Assembly: GCA_009760885.1 (NCBI GenBank)
Contig: CM019708.1
Coordinates: 1,550,001-1,614,000, forward strand
Direction of reading: 5' to 3'
Length of the DNA stretch: 64,000 bases
Source: Achatina immaculata
Lineage: Eukaryota; Mollusca; Gastropoda; Stylommatophora; Achatinidae
Under the pieces are notes generated by a model that had not been told where the DNA came from, made no database searches, and saw only the letters and a list, made by a program, of their open reading frames with translations. The position numbers and the translations under genes were made by a program. Below are positions 39,601-42,882 of this stretch, in pieces. The number at the start of each line of letters is the position of its first letter. Position 1 is the stretch's first letter.

Positions 39601-42600
39601 CTGCCACCCCTTACCACTTCAGTAGCCTGTAAAAAAAATTGGCTGCAGTTAATTTCTTGAAACTTTGTGTTTAATCTTACATTAACCTGATCTACAAATG
39701 CACCTAACATCAACTGTGTGTTTCAAGTATTTGTACCTTATGCCGAGAACTTATCAATCAACCCTCATATATAAAACTTTACTAAGAAATCATTCCAAGC
39801 ATTAATTATACAACACTATCAGTGGGTCTGTTGAGATGGATGACACATTGACGTGAATGCATAGTAGCTCTTAAAGTATGCTTTAAAATAAGGTAATGTT
39901 ATATTTTCATGATGAATACCACAGGGGAACAGAAGTAAAGGTAGACTGAAAACCCTTGCGGAAACCCCATGTGCCTTGGGCATTTAAGGTTCACAGAGAG
40001 AGAGAGGGATATTTTCATGACAATGAATATGACTGTAAAATTTAGACAAAAAGACATCTGTTCTCACTTGCTGTTCAGAACAAATTACCAAAATTGCCTG
40101 TTCATGACTGAAATTTTTGGTAGCTACCTCAAATTTGTTATATGAACTGAAGAGTTTTGGTAACTTCAGAATAAACAGCAACAGAATATTTTAATATAGC
40201 TGAGCTGATCTCACCTATCCAGATATATATACAACAAGACTTGATTCATTTTTAATGGTTCTAATTATACAACATCCATTTCACATACAGGCTCATCTTG
40301 GAGAAATCCGAGCCAATCAGCAGGAGGGAAAAGTTAATTTTACAGGAATCAACCTAAATGGAAAGTTGTACAGTCAACCCAACTTGGTATGGCTTTTATC
40401 CTGTTAGTTCTTATCTGTTGTCACGTGTGTAAAGTTGCAATTGTACAAGAGAGTCACAAGAGCTTTAAGATGAAAGCTGATCCCAAGATAAAGATAGATA
40501 GGGACTGAGAACTAGGATAACAATAAGGCAAAAAGAGATGGAAATTACTCTGTATGCATATTTGTATGTGAAAAATAAACCCAGTAAAATTATCTACAGT
40601 GAATTAAATGTTAATTGTTAACTGTAGAGAAAAGCAAAAATTCACAAATCTTAATATCCTGTTTTCAAACTATCACTAATAATTGTAACCGTTTGCAGAA
40701 ACGAGTGCTTGTGTACCCTGTCGAGGCAACCCCTGACAGAAGTGTTTATGTCTGGGGTTCCACTGTGCAAGAAATTTTAGACAGTGCAACTTTGAAACTT
40801 GGCATGTGGAGGCAAGCAAGCATCTTGTACAATCTGGATGGTCAGAAGGTAGCTCTTCCTCAGTGTTCTGAGTCACTGTGGTTTTCTACCAAAAGAGTAT
40901 ATTTATCTGTTAAGAAAGAACATATTTTTTATAACTTTATGAACTCCATTCAAAATTTTTAAAATTGCCTTGTTTCTACATTGTTGCCCCATTGGCCATG
41001 GACTTTACCTGACAACGCAAAGAGGAAAACTGTGGCTCTACTGAGGAATTTTAAAGCAGTGTCTGTTCATCATTAAACATCCATCTTGTAACATGTTATA
41101 GTAGTGAACTGTACTTAGTGTCTGATCTCCCCCCAGTACAGCTGACTTACAAACTTACAACCAGACTGAATTATGGTCAGATTCTTTCCCCTCTTCCCCC
41201 CCCCCACCCCCACACACAAATGTGGCCATAAGTCAGCACACAACTGTACTTGTTTTTAACTGAACATATAGGGAGGTCTAGTTCTTGCCAAGTTTCTAGT
41301 CCCTAGAGATACAAGAAAACTCACCATTACATTGGCTGTCATTAGTTGTTATTGACACAATCCCTGGTCATAGAAGTGTGTAGACAATAAGCACTGGCAA
41401 CTGAGGTTGAGACATGGCAAAGAGTTAATTTAAAGTAATGACATTTCTGTAAGAAATGAATTTGTGCTTAAATACTGTGTGTTAGTTTGACAGAGATGTC
41501 TTTCAAAGATTAAAGTGACAGAAAGACAATGACAGTGTGTTTTGTTCAGGAACAATTTTTTTTTTTTATAGATAGGAAACAAAAAGGCTTTCATATGATA
41601 AAGTAAGAGAAAACAGTTTTGTAGCATTAGACCTCGAAAAAATAGACAAAGCACTTTAGTGAGATGTGAGAGAAAGAAAAATCACAAGAGAATTACCTGG
41701 AATTTGAACCACAGACTCCGGTAGGACGAGCAGCCGTCTAGCCATGAGAGAACAGCATACTAATGAACTGTGCTAACTCGCACCTCCTAGTTTTTATGTT
41801 TTGTTCACAGCTGATTACAGAAAATATACATATTTTTTAAATCTTTAAGCTTTTTAAAAAAATTAGCACTACTTATAGACTTCCAAGGAGAAAGAAGCAT
41901 AAGCATTACTTATCAACTTCTAATGGATTATTAATAAAGTTATTTCATAAAAAGTAATGATTTGAAAAAAAAAATTTATTCAGATTGAATGCTTGGAGGA
42001 TGTTCAGCGTGACCAACTTCTGTGTGTATCCAGCGGCAAACCATTCACATCACCATGCATTCAGAAAGTGAATACTGAAGTCAAAGCTACCTGGGGTCGA
42101 GCACGCAGATTGTATGGCAAGTGTGCTACAGATATAATAGTGGATGTGCAGAAGAACTGTGAAGTTCATGTAAGTGCTGAAATAAATATTTAGGTTCTGG
42201 ATATCGAGTTGGTAAGAATACTTTTACAGTTATTTACCATAAGCTTGTGTACCCTGGGTTTGTCTTCTCGCTGCTATCTCTGTTCACTTGGCCAGACTAC
42301 TGTGTTTCCAGGGGCATCACTGGGAAGTGGATCAGGTCGTGGTCAGCTGTGGTTCACCAACCCTGACACAAGCAGTCAGCAATGGGATGCTGACCGCTGT
42401 CTCATTCAGCATGAGTAGTGCATTTTTGCTTCTTCATTTGCTGAAGTAAACTTATTTCAAACAAAATTTAGTATCTCTCTGTCTCTTTCTAACTCTCTCT
42501 CTCTCTCAGACTCTTTTTTCTCTCTCTCTCTTTCTCTCTCTCATTCTCTCTTTCTTTCTCTCACTCTCGTTTCTCTCACACACTCTCTCTCTCTCTTCTC

Positions 42601-42882
42601 TCTTCAGCATTCCAAGCCCTTAATGCTCTTTGCTGCAGTCTGTGTTAATTCTTTTTTTTTCTCCCACATAGTGGTCCATCTTTGCCTTATTCTGTTCCTT
42701 GGCCTTGTCTCTTCCTCTGTTGTATGTGAGTCTGATCTGACATGTTTTTCATTCTTTAAAATTAAGATTATAAAATTAAAAAACTAATAATTGTTGTCTA
42801 ACAGGTAGATCCATTTGGACCTCCACTTTTGGCACTACCTGAAACGCCAGACAAAAATGTGAGCGAGTGCAGCAAATCTTAA
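1..42882 (+). CDS. DCDC1: DCDC1-like doublecortin/ricin-domain protein, 21 exons, 5' partial
   Basis: Doublecortin (DCX) domains bind microtubules, and DCDC1-type proteins combine them with ricin-type beta-trefoil repeats. Family knowledge places such proteins on spindle or ciliary microtubules; a role here is inference. Coding exons: 1-113, 506-689, 5841-5925, 6352-6437, 9406-9543, 12668-12914, 14141-14327, 15201-15353, 16132-16323, 16994-17205, 18383-18453, 27946-28063, 29557-29816, 33052-33229, 34350-34571, 36185-36316, 37134-37372, 40291-40386, 40699-40848, 41984-42169, 42805-42882. All junctions are GT-AG with matching phases, and the sum is 3,327 nt (1,108 codons plus stop). DCX-like segments lie near residues 128-255, 650-725, 825-860 and 972-1045; ricin-like QxW segments near 20-95 and 420-530. 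The true N-terminus lies left of the window. Introns are swollen by LINEs, Penelope-like elements, MITEs and minisatellites. A possible AATAAA lies at 43363. Some tiny exons may be missed. Confidence 0.78.
506..689 (+). CDS. DCDC1: DCDC1-like exon 2, ricin-type beta-trefoil segment
   Basis: Reads [15 protein letters not shown], later PCQVWRC, typical ricin-type repeat strands rich in Cys and ending in a QxW motif. The acceptor is the AG at 504-505 (an alternative AG at 502-503 would shift phase). The donor GTAAGC starts at 690. Phase 2 in, phase 0 out. Confidence 0.72.
975..1240 (+). repeat. SINE-like repeat copy 1
   Basis: Aligns by eye with 53758-54040: both have a head ending in a tRNA B-box-like GGTTGAAGTC or GATTCAAACC segment, then a shared body (GTCAAGGAAAACATG, TAGGTG, a TTCAT-CATAATAGGG-like stretch). 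It is diverged, and its boundaries are approximate. Confidence 0.4.
1280..1590 (+). mobile_element. RTE-like LINE family A, 5'-truncated 3' end
   Basis: Encodes the C-terminal tail shared by all family A copies ([40 protein letters not shown]), with an internal deletion after the first 40 bases, and ends in a TGAC-rich simple tail. Flanks TCCTTATTATT and TCTTTATTGTA may be an eroded target duplication. Confidence 0.75.
1975..2205 (-). mobile_element. LINE family D 3' fragment
   Basis: Matches 54488-54720 closely (shared TCATCCCTGTTCTTAGAATTAT-like and TTCCTTGAGGATTCCAT segments). On the minus strand it resembles the Gly/Arg-rich reverse-transcriptase tail typical of RTE-like LINEs, ending in a GATGATGATA tail. 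Confidence 0.55.
2911..3636 (+). mobile_element. TTAA-flanked MITE, copy 1 (piggyBac-like)
   Basis: Begins TTAACTCTTCCC and ends in the inverted form GAGTTAA, giving a TTAA duplication with short terminal inverted repeats. Non-coding. Homologous over its length to 18636-22536 (interrupted) and 34632-35327. The right end carries 2.5 tandem units of about 46 bp, each with a small palindrome such as CTCGCTATAGCGAG. TTAA duplications are known from piggyBac elements; assignment to that superfamily is inference because no transposase is present. Confidence 0.7.
3637..5380. other. Intronic AT-rich stretch, little recognised
   Basis: No exon with matching phase was found. The region 4380-4610 encodes a short open stretch ([18 protein letters not shown]) resembling the tail of a transposase, and 9185-9310 carries a diverged similar block (CAGTCATGAGACATGCTGCT). 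This hints at an old dispersed repeat of unknown class. Confidence 0.3.
5390..5725 (-). mobile_element. LINE 3' fragment (family A-related)
   Basis: The minus strand encodes [19 protein letters not shown], the LINE tail motif also seen in family A, followed by degraded sequence. 5'-truncated; no clear target duplication. Confidence 0.6.
5841..5925 (+). CDS. DCDC1: DCDC1-like exon 3
   Basis: Acceptor TTTATTGCAG and donor GTAAGT. Reads [18 protein letters not shown] and continues to FCG. Phase 0 in, phase 1 out; it joins 506-689 and 6352-6437 without a frame break. It is a linker between the first ricin-like and first DCX segments. Confidence 0.8.
6352..6437 (+). CDS. DCDC1: DCDC1-like exon 4, start of first DCX-like segment
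   Basis: Acceptor TTCTCTTATAG, weak donor GTCAGT. Reads [18 protein letters not shown], matching the first beta strand of a DCX fold (a basic strand then an acidic turn). Phase 1 in, phase 0 out. Confidence 0.72.
6438..7510. other. Intron 4 left part: AT-rich, ATT microsatellite
   Basis: A-rich sequence with an ATT/ATG-type microsatellite at about 6973-7080. No gene or identifiable transposon was seen before the Tc1-like element at 7514. Confidence 0.6.
7514..8984 (+). mobile_element. Tc1-like DNA transposon, decayed
   Basis: The terminal inverted repeats share 17 bp (CTGTTCAAAAAAAGAAA), and TA lies next to the right end. The transposase is broken by stops and frameshifts but still shows a helix-turn-helix region near 7835-7970 ([19 protein letters not shown]), FSDES for the first acidic residue, QDNA for the second and [10 protein letters not shown] for the third. 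The last two are separated by 34 residues, the Tc1 DD34E spacing. Non-autonomous today. Confidence 0.88.
9406..9543 (+). CDS. DCDC1: DCDC1-like exon 5, basic linker
   Basis: Acceptor TATTACCCAG, donor GTGAGA. A Lys/Arg/Gln-rich start ([20 protein letters not shown]) leads to an acidic stretch ([20 protein letters not shown]), then straight into the DCX core of the next exon. Phase 0 in and out. The basic insertion inside a DCX-like domain is unusual. Confidence 0.75.
9780..9935. repeat. Imperfect ACATA/CACACA simple repeat
   Basis: A run of ATACAT, ACACAT and CATACA variants within intron 5; low-complexity microsatellite. Confidence 0.8.
9936..10492. other. Intron 5 non-coding stretch
   Basis: No exon, RNA gene or transposon signature recognised up to the target duplication of the family A LINE at 10482-10492. 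Confidence 0.6.
10493..11656 (+). pseudogene. LINE reverse transcriptase, partial
   Basis: 388 open codons. RT motifs in order: [71 protein letters not shown] (catalytic YADD), then the thumb and the C-terminal LKYFGHI region. Compared with the 49476-50248 copy, the region near residues 265-285 is shortened. The 5' part (endonuclease and RT N-terminus) is absent because of truncation, and the C-terminus is cut by a stop where the family consensus continues [12 protein letters not shown]. Confidence 0.9.
10493..11830 (+). mobile_element. RTE-like LINE family A, 5'-truncated, with 11-bp target duplication
   Basis: AACATTGTCAA occurs at 10482-10492 and again at 11831-11841, bracketing the element exactly. 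The reading frame is open from the first base ([12 protein letters not shown]) to a premature TAA at 11654, covering most of the reverse transcriptase, including FIDYSKAFD and [10 protein letters not shown]. The tail then continues in other frames and ends in TGACTGACTAACTG. Confidence 0.93.
12563..12612. repeat. (AT)n microsatellite
   Basis: About 18 TA dinucleotides preceded by GTGTGTG, just upstream of exon 6. Confidence 0.95.
12668..12914 (+). CDS. DCDC1: DCDC1-like exon 6, DCX core
   Basis: Acceptor TTATCCTCAG, donor GTGAGA. Reads [19 protein letters not shown] and then [16 protein letters not shown], the classic second half of a DCX domain ([21 protein letters not shown]). Phase 0 in, phase 1 out. 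The downstream part is charged and helical ([20 protein letters not shown]). Confidence 0.9.
13140..13450 (-). mobile_element. Probable degraded LINE 3' end
   Basis: Starts with a CATCATCGTCATCATT tail and continues with sequence resembling minus-strand LINE C-terminal tails (a GGGCTCTAGGTCTTC-type segment encoding an Arg/Pro-rich motif). Too decayed for a family assignment. Confidence 0.35.
14141..14327 (+). CDS. DCDC1: DCDC1-like exon 7
   Basis: Acceptor TTGCACTTGCAG, donor GTAAGT. Reads [20 protein letters not shown] and later [19 protein letters not shown], a Ser/Asp-rich linker. Phase 1 in, phase 2 out. No domain recognised with confidence. Confidence 0.85.
15201..15353 (+). CDS. DCDC1: DCDC1-like exon 8
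   Basis: Acceptor AATTTTTCAG, donor GTAAGT. Reads [19 protein letters not shown] then [19 protein letters not shown]. Phase 2 in and out; joins exon 9 in frame. Confidence 0.88.
15657..15884 (+). mobile_element. RTE-like LINE family A, short 3' copy with 11-bp target duplication
   Basis: ACCTTTGTCTT lies at 15646-15656 and 15885-15895. The insert contains only the last ~228 bp of the family (AAATATTTTGGACACATTAA through GGGACATGCAAGTGAATGA). Its last open segment encodes [20 protein letters not shown], one of the least decayed versions of the family tail. Confidence 0.92.
16132..16323 (+). CDS. DCDC1: DCDC1-like exon 9, ricin-type segment
   Basis: Acceptor TATTATTTCAG, donor GTATGC. Reads [20 protein letters not shown], then [19 protein letters not shown], a ricin-type repeat ending in QRW. 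Phase 2 in and out. An (AT)n tract lies directly upstream at about 16105-16124. Confidence 0.88.
16994..17205 (+). CDS. DCDC1: DCDC1-like exon 10, ricin-type segment
   Basis: Acceptor TCAATTTCCTAG, donor GTAAGC. Reads CLVTLQTRC, then [20 protein letters not shown], a textbook ricin-type QxW strand followed by the G-x-I turn. Phase 2 in, phase 1 out. A Penelope-like element begins only ~65 bp after the donor. Confidence 0.9.
17249..17770 (+). pseudogene. Penelope-like RT C-terminus plus GIY-YIG, interrupted
   Basis: Two open segments: one ends at a TAA near 17483 after the Cys-rich linker ([17 protein letters not shown]), the next carries [38 protein letters not shown] and [15 protein letters not shown]. 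The GIY-YIG nuclease acts in target cleavage in Penelope-like elements (family knowledge). The [21 protein letters not shown] segment is shared with the 31614-31976 copy. Confidence 0.85.
17270..18300 (+). mobile_element. Penelope-like element, 3' part with GIY-YIG domain
   Basis: Contains the end of the reverse transcriptase ([20 protein letters not shown]), a Cys-rich linker and a GIY-YIG-like domain ([20 protein letters not shown]), then a non-coding tail homologous to 31110-31685 (inverted) and 32329-32900. Broken by a stop before CKRC. The tail includes the hammerhead-like block discussed in the findings (18155-18190). Confidence 0.85.
18383..18453 (+). CDS. DCDC1: DCDC1-like exon 11
   Basis: Acceptor TATATTCCACAG, donor GTGAGT. 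Reads [20 protein letters not shown] and ends IDQP. Phase 1 in, phase 0 out. The following intron is the longest in the window (about 9.5 kb) because of nested repeats. Confidence 0.78.
19303..21114 (-). CDS. LINE R1 reverse transcriptase
   Basis: 603 open codons, the longest intact LINE frame here. Order: N-terminal linker, [101 protein letters not shown] (FADD in place of YADD), [57 protein letters not shown]. In the same frame register as the endonuclease, so an ancestral single ORF of about 990 codons is likely. Confidence 0.93.
   Translation of the reverse strand: MKESCRQDKRQYYDNLAETAEKAAYTNDMKTIYKITKQMTGNFNTRCESAVRTQNGQLVSGEREKIERWREHFNTLLNRTQAAQTIDIPEAKTELNINTGPITINEVKEAIKKLKSDRAPGEDEVTAEMLKAEETETPKQLCRILQQIWDLEKAPEEWKTGLIVKLPKKGDLRDCGNWRGITLLPLTSKVFCRIIINRIVPTLEEKLRKEQAGFRKGRSCIDHIFVLRQILEQANDWHSTTYALFIDIEKAFDSVNRDALWKILRWHGLPHKIVNVIKALYEGFQCKVICGEHTSSSFRVQTGVKQGCVLSPTLFILAVDWLMKEATSDKRRGLQWTLDTVLEDLDFADDICLLSSSHKDMQDKINKLTQNANNIGLKINVGKTKLMKQNVNNRNVLRVDNKLVEEVNEFVYLGSRVVENGDSTEDINSRLTRANQAFAMLQNIWKSKKLSINMKIRIFKSNVLSVLLYGSECWKITKTIENKLNSFQTKCLRRIRKIFWPNTIRNNILLAEMQMKPLTTIIEERRWRWLGHVLRMTDNSLPKIALRWTPQGSRSKGRPKETWRRTTERMLSNRGLTWARAEKKAKDRHLWKTLAEAPCALGT
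21553..22278 (-). CDS. LINE R1 endonuclease domain (CFDP2-like)
   Basis: A 241-codon open segment. Motifs: [29 protein letters not shown] (catalytic Glu), [33 protein letters not shown]. This is the EEP-fold endonuclease that nicks target DNA. Annotation pipelines often label such fragments 'craniofacial development protein 2-like'. The frame slips just before the C-terminal DH motif: a WRSPDK-type segment is present in another frame near 21600, so the last catalytic block is out of frame. Confidence 0.88.
   Translation of the reverse strand: MKVVDESQPLEVPSPTADLLEPKHKMQIGSWNVRTLNQTGKLAQTIKEMHRYKLDILGIQEARWTGQGRRKLTTQHTEDTIIWSGKEDLHEGGVALIITKEASRALLKWTPINERLLYARFNSRFTKLSIIVCYAPTEAAEEELKEDFYNSLQATVETIPKHDMLLILGDFNAKVGEGNEDRRRIMGREGIGEINENGERLCSFCEENMMTIGGTIFQHKNIHKVTGGHQIKPQKTKSITY
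22620..23573. repeat. About 50-bp minisatellite split by a LINE
   Basis: Units such as GTGGTCTTGAAACTTGACAG followed by TCAGATAATGTCATTGGTC occur before (22630-22678) and after (23440-23570, about three diverged units) the R1 insertion at 22679. The LINE landed inside a pre-existing array. Confidence 0.7.
22679..23439 (-). mobile_element. LINE R1, 5'-truncated copy with 12-bp target duplication
   Basis: ATGTCATTGGTC lies at 22667-22678 and 23440-23451. The minus strand carries the R1 C-terminal half from the DFADD region (decayed, with several indels) to the CTCTCTCTGAACC-type tail seen in R1. About 761 bp. Confidence 0.92.
23894..26010 (+). mobile_element. LINE family C inserted in family B
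   Basis: A distinct LINE: the RT linker ([20 protein letters not shown]), [111 protein letters not shown], then [20 protein letters not shown] and a GATGATGATGATAG tail. 5'-truncated and interrupted by stops at about 24627, 24771 and 25642. Confidence 0.85.
24964..25644 (+). pseudogene. LINE family C reverse transcriptase core
   Basis: 226 open codons containing the palm and YADD motifs ([13 protein letters not shown]) and the thumb ([20 protein letters not shown]). The upstream FIDYTKAFD is in the same frame just before the listed start. It ends at a TAA inside the CESWTIGR region; the rest is in other frames. Confidence 0.85.
27386..27680. repeat. 29-bp minisatellite
   Basis: About eight copies of a unit reading CTTCTTGACATATCATAAAA followed by ATAATAAAA, with 25-bp variants lacking TCAT and a decayed tail (AATTCATGACATATCATAAA). 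Confidence 0.92.
27946..28063 (+). CDS. DCDC1: DCDC1-like exon 12
   Basis: Acceptor GGTTACCAG (weak pyrimidine tract), donor GTAAGA. Reads [20 protein letters not shown], then [14 protein letters not shown]. Phase 0 in, phase 1 out, joining exons 11 and 13 in frame. Confidence 0.8.
28427..28510. repeat. 42-bp direct duplication
   Basis: AGTCATTTCTCAACAAGAAA and the following 22 bases occur twice in exact tandem in intron 12. Confidence 0.9.
28997..29400. repeat. 42-bp tandem array, open in one frame
   Basis: About nine copies of a 42-bp unit (GACTACTGTACTGCTACTAA, then TGTTCTTCCATTTTTAGTAGAA). Because 42 is a multiple of three, six units translate as a 14-residue repeat [15 protein letters not shown] regard this as non-coding: it lies in intron 12, lacks splice support and loses frame after one-base insertions. 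Each unit also contains a polypyrimidine-AG that resembles a splice acceptor. Confidence 0.9.
29557..29816 (+). CDS. DCDC1: DCDC1-like exon 13, second DCX segment (first half)
   Basis: Acceptor CCATACTGTGCAG, donor GTAAGT. Reads [18 protein letters not shown], later [20 protein letters not shown] and [10 protein letters not shown], the basic first half of a DCX domain. Phase 1 in, phase 0 out. Confidence 0.9.
29820..29970. repeat. About 38-bp imperfect tandem repeat after exon 13
   Basis: Three to four copies of a unit like GTGAGTACTATATAAGGTTT directly follow the exon 13 donor. Each copy repeats a GTGAGTAC or GTAAGTAC donor-like sequence. Confidence 0.65.
30300..30690 (-). mobile_element. 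LINE family E 3' fragment
   Basis: The minus strand encodes [20 protein letters not shown], the C-terminal tail motif of RTE-like LINEs, similar to the plus-strand copy at 33905-34145. Confidence 0.65.
31110..32328 (-). mobile_element. Penelope-like element, left partner of a head-to-head pair
   Basis: Reading leftward: RT C-terminus ([39 protein letters not shown]), a Cys-rich linker, GIY-YIG (ORF 31976-31614), a conserved non-coding tail and a TAAACTAGGAAAAA terminus. The tail region 31110-31685 is an inverted copy of 32329-32900. Linked inverted and tandem partial copies are typical of Penelope-like elements. Confidence 0.87.
31614..31976 (-). CDS. Penelope-like GIY-YIG endonuclease domain
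   Basis: 120 open codons: [18 protein letters not shown] (paired CxxC), [54 protein letters not shown] (conserved Glu). This matches the order of a GIY-YIG nuclease fused to a Penelope RT. The frame extends upstream toward the RT but is broken near 31978. Strongly similar to the 17.5 kb copy. Confidence 0.88.
   Translation of the reverse strand: MKTITFPKTIFTLHEGFTCESCNVIYVIVCKRCRIMYIGETGLRLGDCMQKHLYDIAQHASKPVPDHFNGPNHRGKSDFLVTAIKQCHADDTSHLALENHCIQNYGTLEPHGLNSLFSYT
32329..32940 (+). mobile_element. Penelope-like element, right partner (tail only)
   Basis: Begins CATTCAAAATTATGGGATGC and carries only the end of the GIY-YIG frame and the non-coding tail, inverted relative to 31110-31685. It ends beyond TTTTTCCTAGTTTATAC with a segment (GGTATCACAGCTTTACTGCA) also found at 18255-18280 and inverted at 50710-50740. 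Confidence 0.85.
33052..33229 (+). CDS. DCDC1: DCDC1-like exon 14, second DCX segment (second half)
   Basis: Acceptor GATCATCAACAG, donor GTAAGT. Reads [35 protein letters not shown], the AARRIY and G-x-x-V/I-x-D-L-D/I core of DCX. Phase 0 in, phase 1 out. Confidence 0.92.
33475..33705 (-). mobile_element. RTE-like LINE family A, 3' fragment
   Basis: Begins with the (ATTC)n tail TTCATTCATTCATTCATT and continues through the family A end (minus: GCCTACAGGAGTGCTGTTTG and [12 protein letters not shown] coding) to GTTTAATGTGTCCAAAA. About 230 bp; no certain duplication. Confidence 0.85.
33905..34145 (+). mobile_element. LINE family E 3' fragment
   Basis: Encodes [38 protein letters not shown] and ends near CTGAGTGAATGGATAG. 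Related to 30300-30690. Confidence 0.75.
34350..34571 (+). CDS. DCDC1: DCDC1-like exon 15, charged linker
   Basis: Acceptor TTAAATCAG, donor GTTGGA (weak). A Glu/Lys/His-rich helical stretch ([56 protein letters not shown]). Phase 1 in, phase 1 out. A coiled coil is plausible. The weak donor makes the right boundary less sure. Confidence 0.68.
34632..35327 (+). mobile_element. TTAA-flanked MITE, copy 3 (diverged subfamily)
   Basis: Begins TTAACTCTTCCCGTACC and ends GGCTCGGGAAGAATTAA, giving TTAA plus a 13-14 bp inverted repeat. Shares blocks with copies 1 and 2 (AAAAGCACGGGTCTTGATAT, ATAATGTCTGAAATAACC, TTCATAAATG-AGAG) but is clearly more diverged. Confidence 0.75.
35328..36184. other. Intron 15 right part
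   Basis: AT-rich, no recognisable exon, transposon or RNA gene. Confidence 0.6.
36185..36316 (+). CDS. DCDC1: DCDC1-like exon 16, DCX-like C-terminal strand
   Basis: Acceptor TTCTTGATGCAG, donor GTAAGA. Reads [19 protein letters not shown], then [17 protein letters not shown]; the [11 protein letters not shown] stretch parallels the [13 protein letters not shown] end of the DCX domain in exon 20. Phase 1 in and out. Confidence 0.85.
36500..36615 (-). repeat. Possible tRNA-derived SINE
   Basis: The minus strand has GATGGGCTAGAATGAAGGAG (A-box-like) and GTTGCGGGCTCAAAATCC (B-box-like) with tRNA-like spacing. Body unknown; low confidence. Confidence 0.3.
37134..37372 (+). CDS. DCDC1: DCDC1-like exon 17, basic helical linker
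   Basis: Acceptor AAATTCCATCAG, donor GTAACT. Reads [56 protein letters not shown]. Phase 1 in, phase 0 out. Confidence 0.88.
38485..39767 (-). mobile_element. mariner transposon, about 1.28 kb, inactive
   Basis: Terminal inverted repeats match over more than 30 bp with few mismatches (TGAGGGTTGATTGATATG / TGAGGGTTGATTGATAAG, then TTCTC-GCA-AAGGTAC). TA flanks the right end; the left flank now reads AA. Length is typical for mariner. The minus-strand transposase is frameshifted twice. Confidence 0.93.
38659..39607 (-). pseudogene. mariner transposase, two frameshifts
   Basis: The N-terminal part (39607 to about 39345) has the HTH region ([40 protein letters not shown]). A frame slip near 39345 moves [19 protein letters not shown] to another frame, and a second near 39264 (one base missing at AAATGACAAAGG) returns to [13 protein letters not shown]. 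The catalytic residues remain: [33 protein letters not shown]. There are 34 residues between the second and third Asp, the mariner DD34D triad. A GRPRRR-like linker is not obvious. Confidence 0.92.
39913..40008 (+). mobile_element. LINE R1, 96-bp 3' scrap with 12-bp target duplication
   Basis: ATATTTTCATGA lies at 39901-39912 and 40009-40020. The insert ends CCATGTGCCTTGGGCATTTA then AGGTTCACAGAGAGAGAG, the R1 3' end on the plus strand. Confidence 0.9.
40291..40386 (+). CDS. DCDC1: DCDC1-like exon 18
   Basis: Acceptor TTTCACATACAG, donor GTATGG. Reads [32 protein letters not shown]. Phase 0 in and out. Confidence 0.85.
40699..40848 (+). CDS. DCDC1: DCDC1-like exon 19, last DCX segment (first half)
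   Basis: Acceptor TAACCGTTTGCAG, donor GTAGCT. Reads [40 protein letters not shown], the DCX fold with N-G-D/D-G-Q turn positions. Phase 0 in and out. Confidence 0.92.
41697..41797 (-). repeat. tRNA-like SINE head
   Basis: The minus strand reads GAGTTAGCACAGT (A-box-like) and about 70 bases later GGTTCAAATTCC (near-perfect B box), with CGGAGTCTGTGG between. Arm pairing is poor, so this is a tRNA-derived SINE head or relic rather than a working tRNA gene. Confidence 0.45.
41984..42169 (+). CDS. DCDC1: DCDC1-like exon 20, last DCX segment (second half)
   Basis: Acceptor AATTTATTCAG, donor GTAAGT. Reads [51 protein letters not shown]. The [11 protein letters not shown] motif closes the DCX domain. 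Phase 0 in and out. Confidence 0.9.
42471..42610. repeat. (CT)n microsatellite
   Basis: Nearly pure CTCTCT with scattered TTT and CA interruptions in the last DCDC1-like intron. Confidence 0.95.
42805..42882 (+). CDS. DCDC1: DCDC1-like terminal exon 21
   Basis: Acceptor GTTGTCTAACAG. Reads [18 protein letters not shown], then VSECSKS and TAA at 42880-42882. Phase 0 in. A GTGAGC donor at 42859 could instead splice onward, but I find no further plus-strand exon in phase, so a terminal exon is favoured. Confidence 0.65.
   Translation, partial: VDPFGPPLLALPETPDKNVSECSKS

Noticed and set aside
41697..41797. Functional tRNA gene
   Set aside because: A-box and B-box-like segments are present, but acceptor and anticodon arms do not pair well; a SINE relic is more likely.
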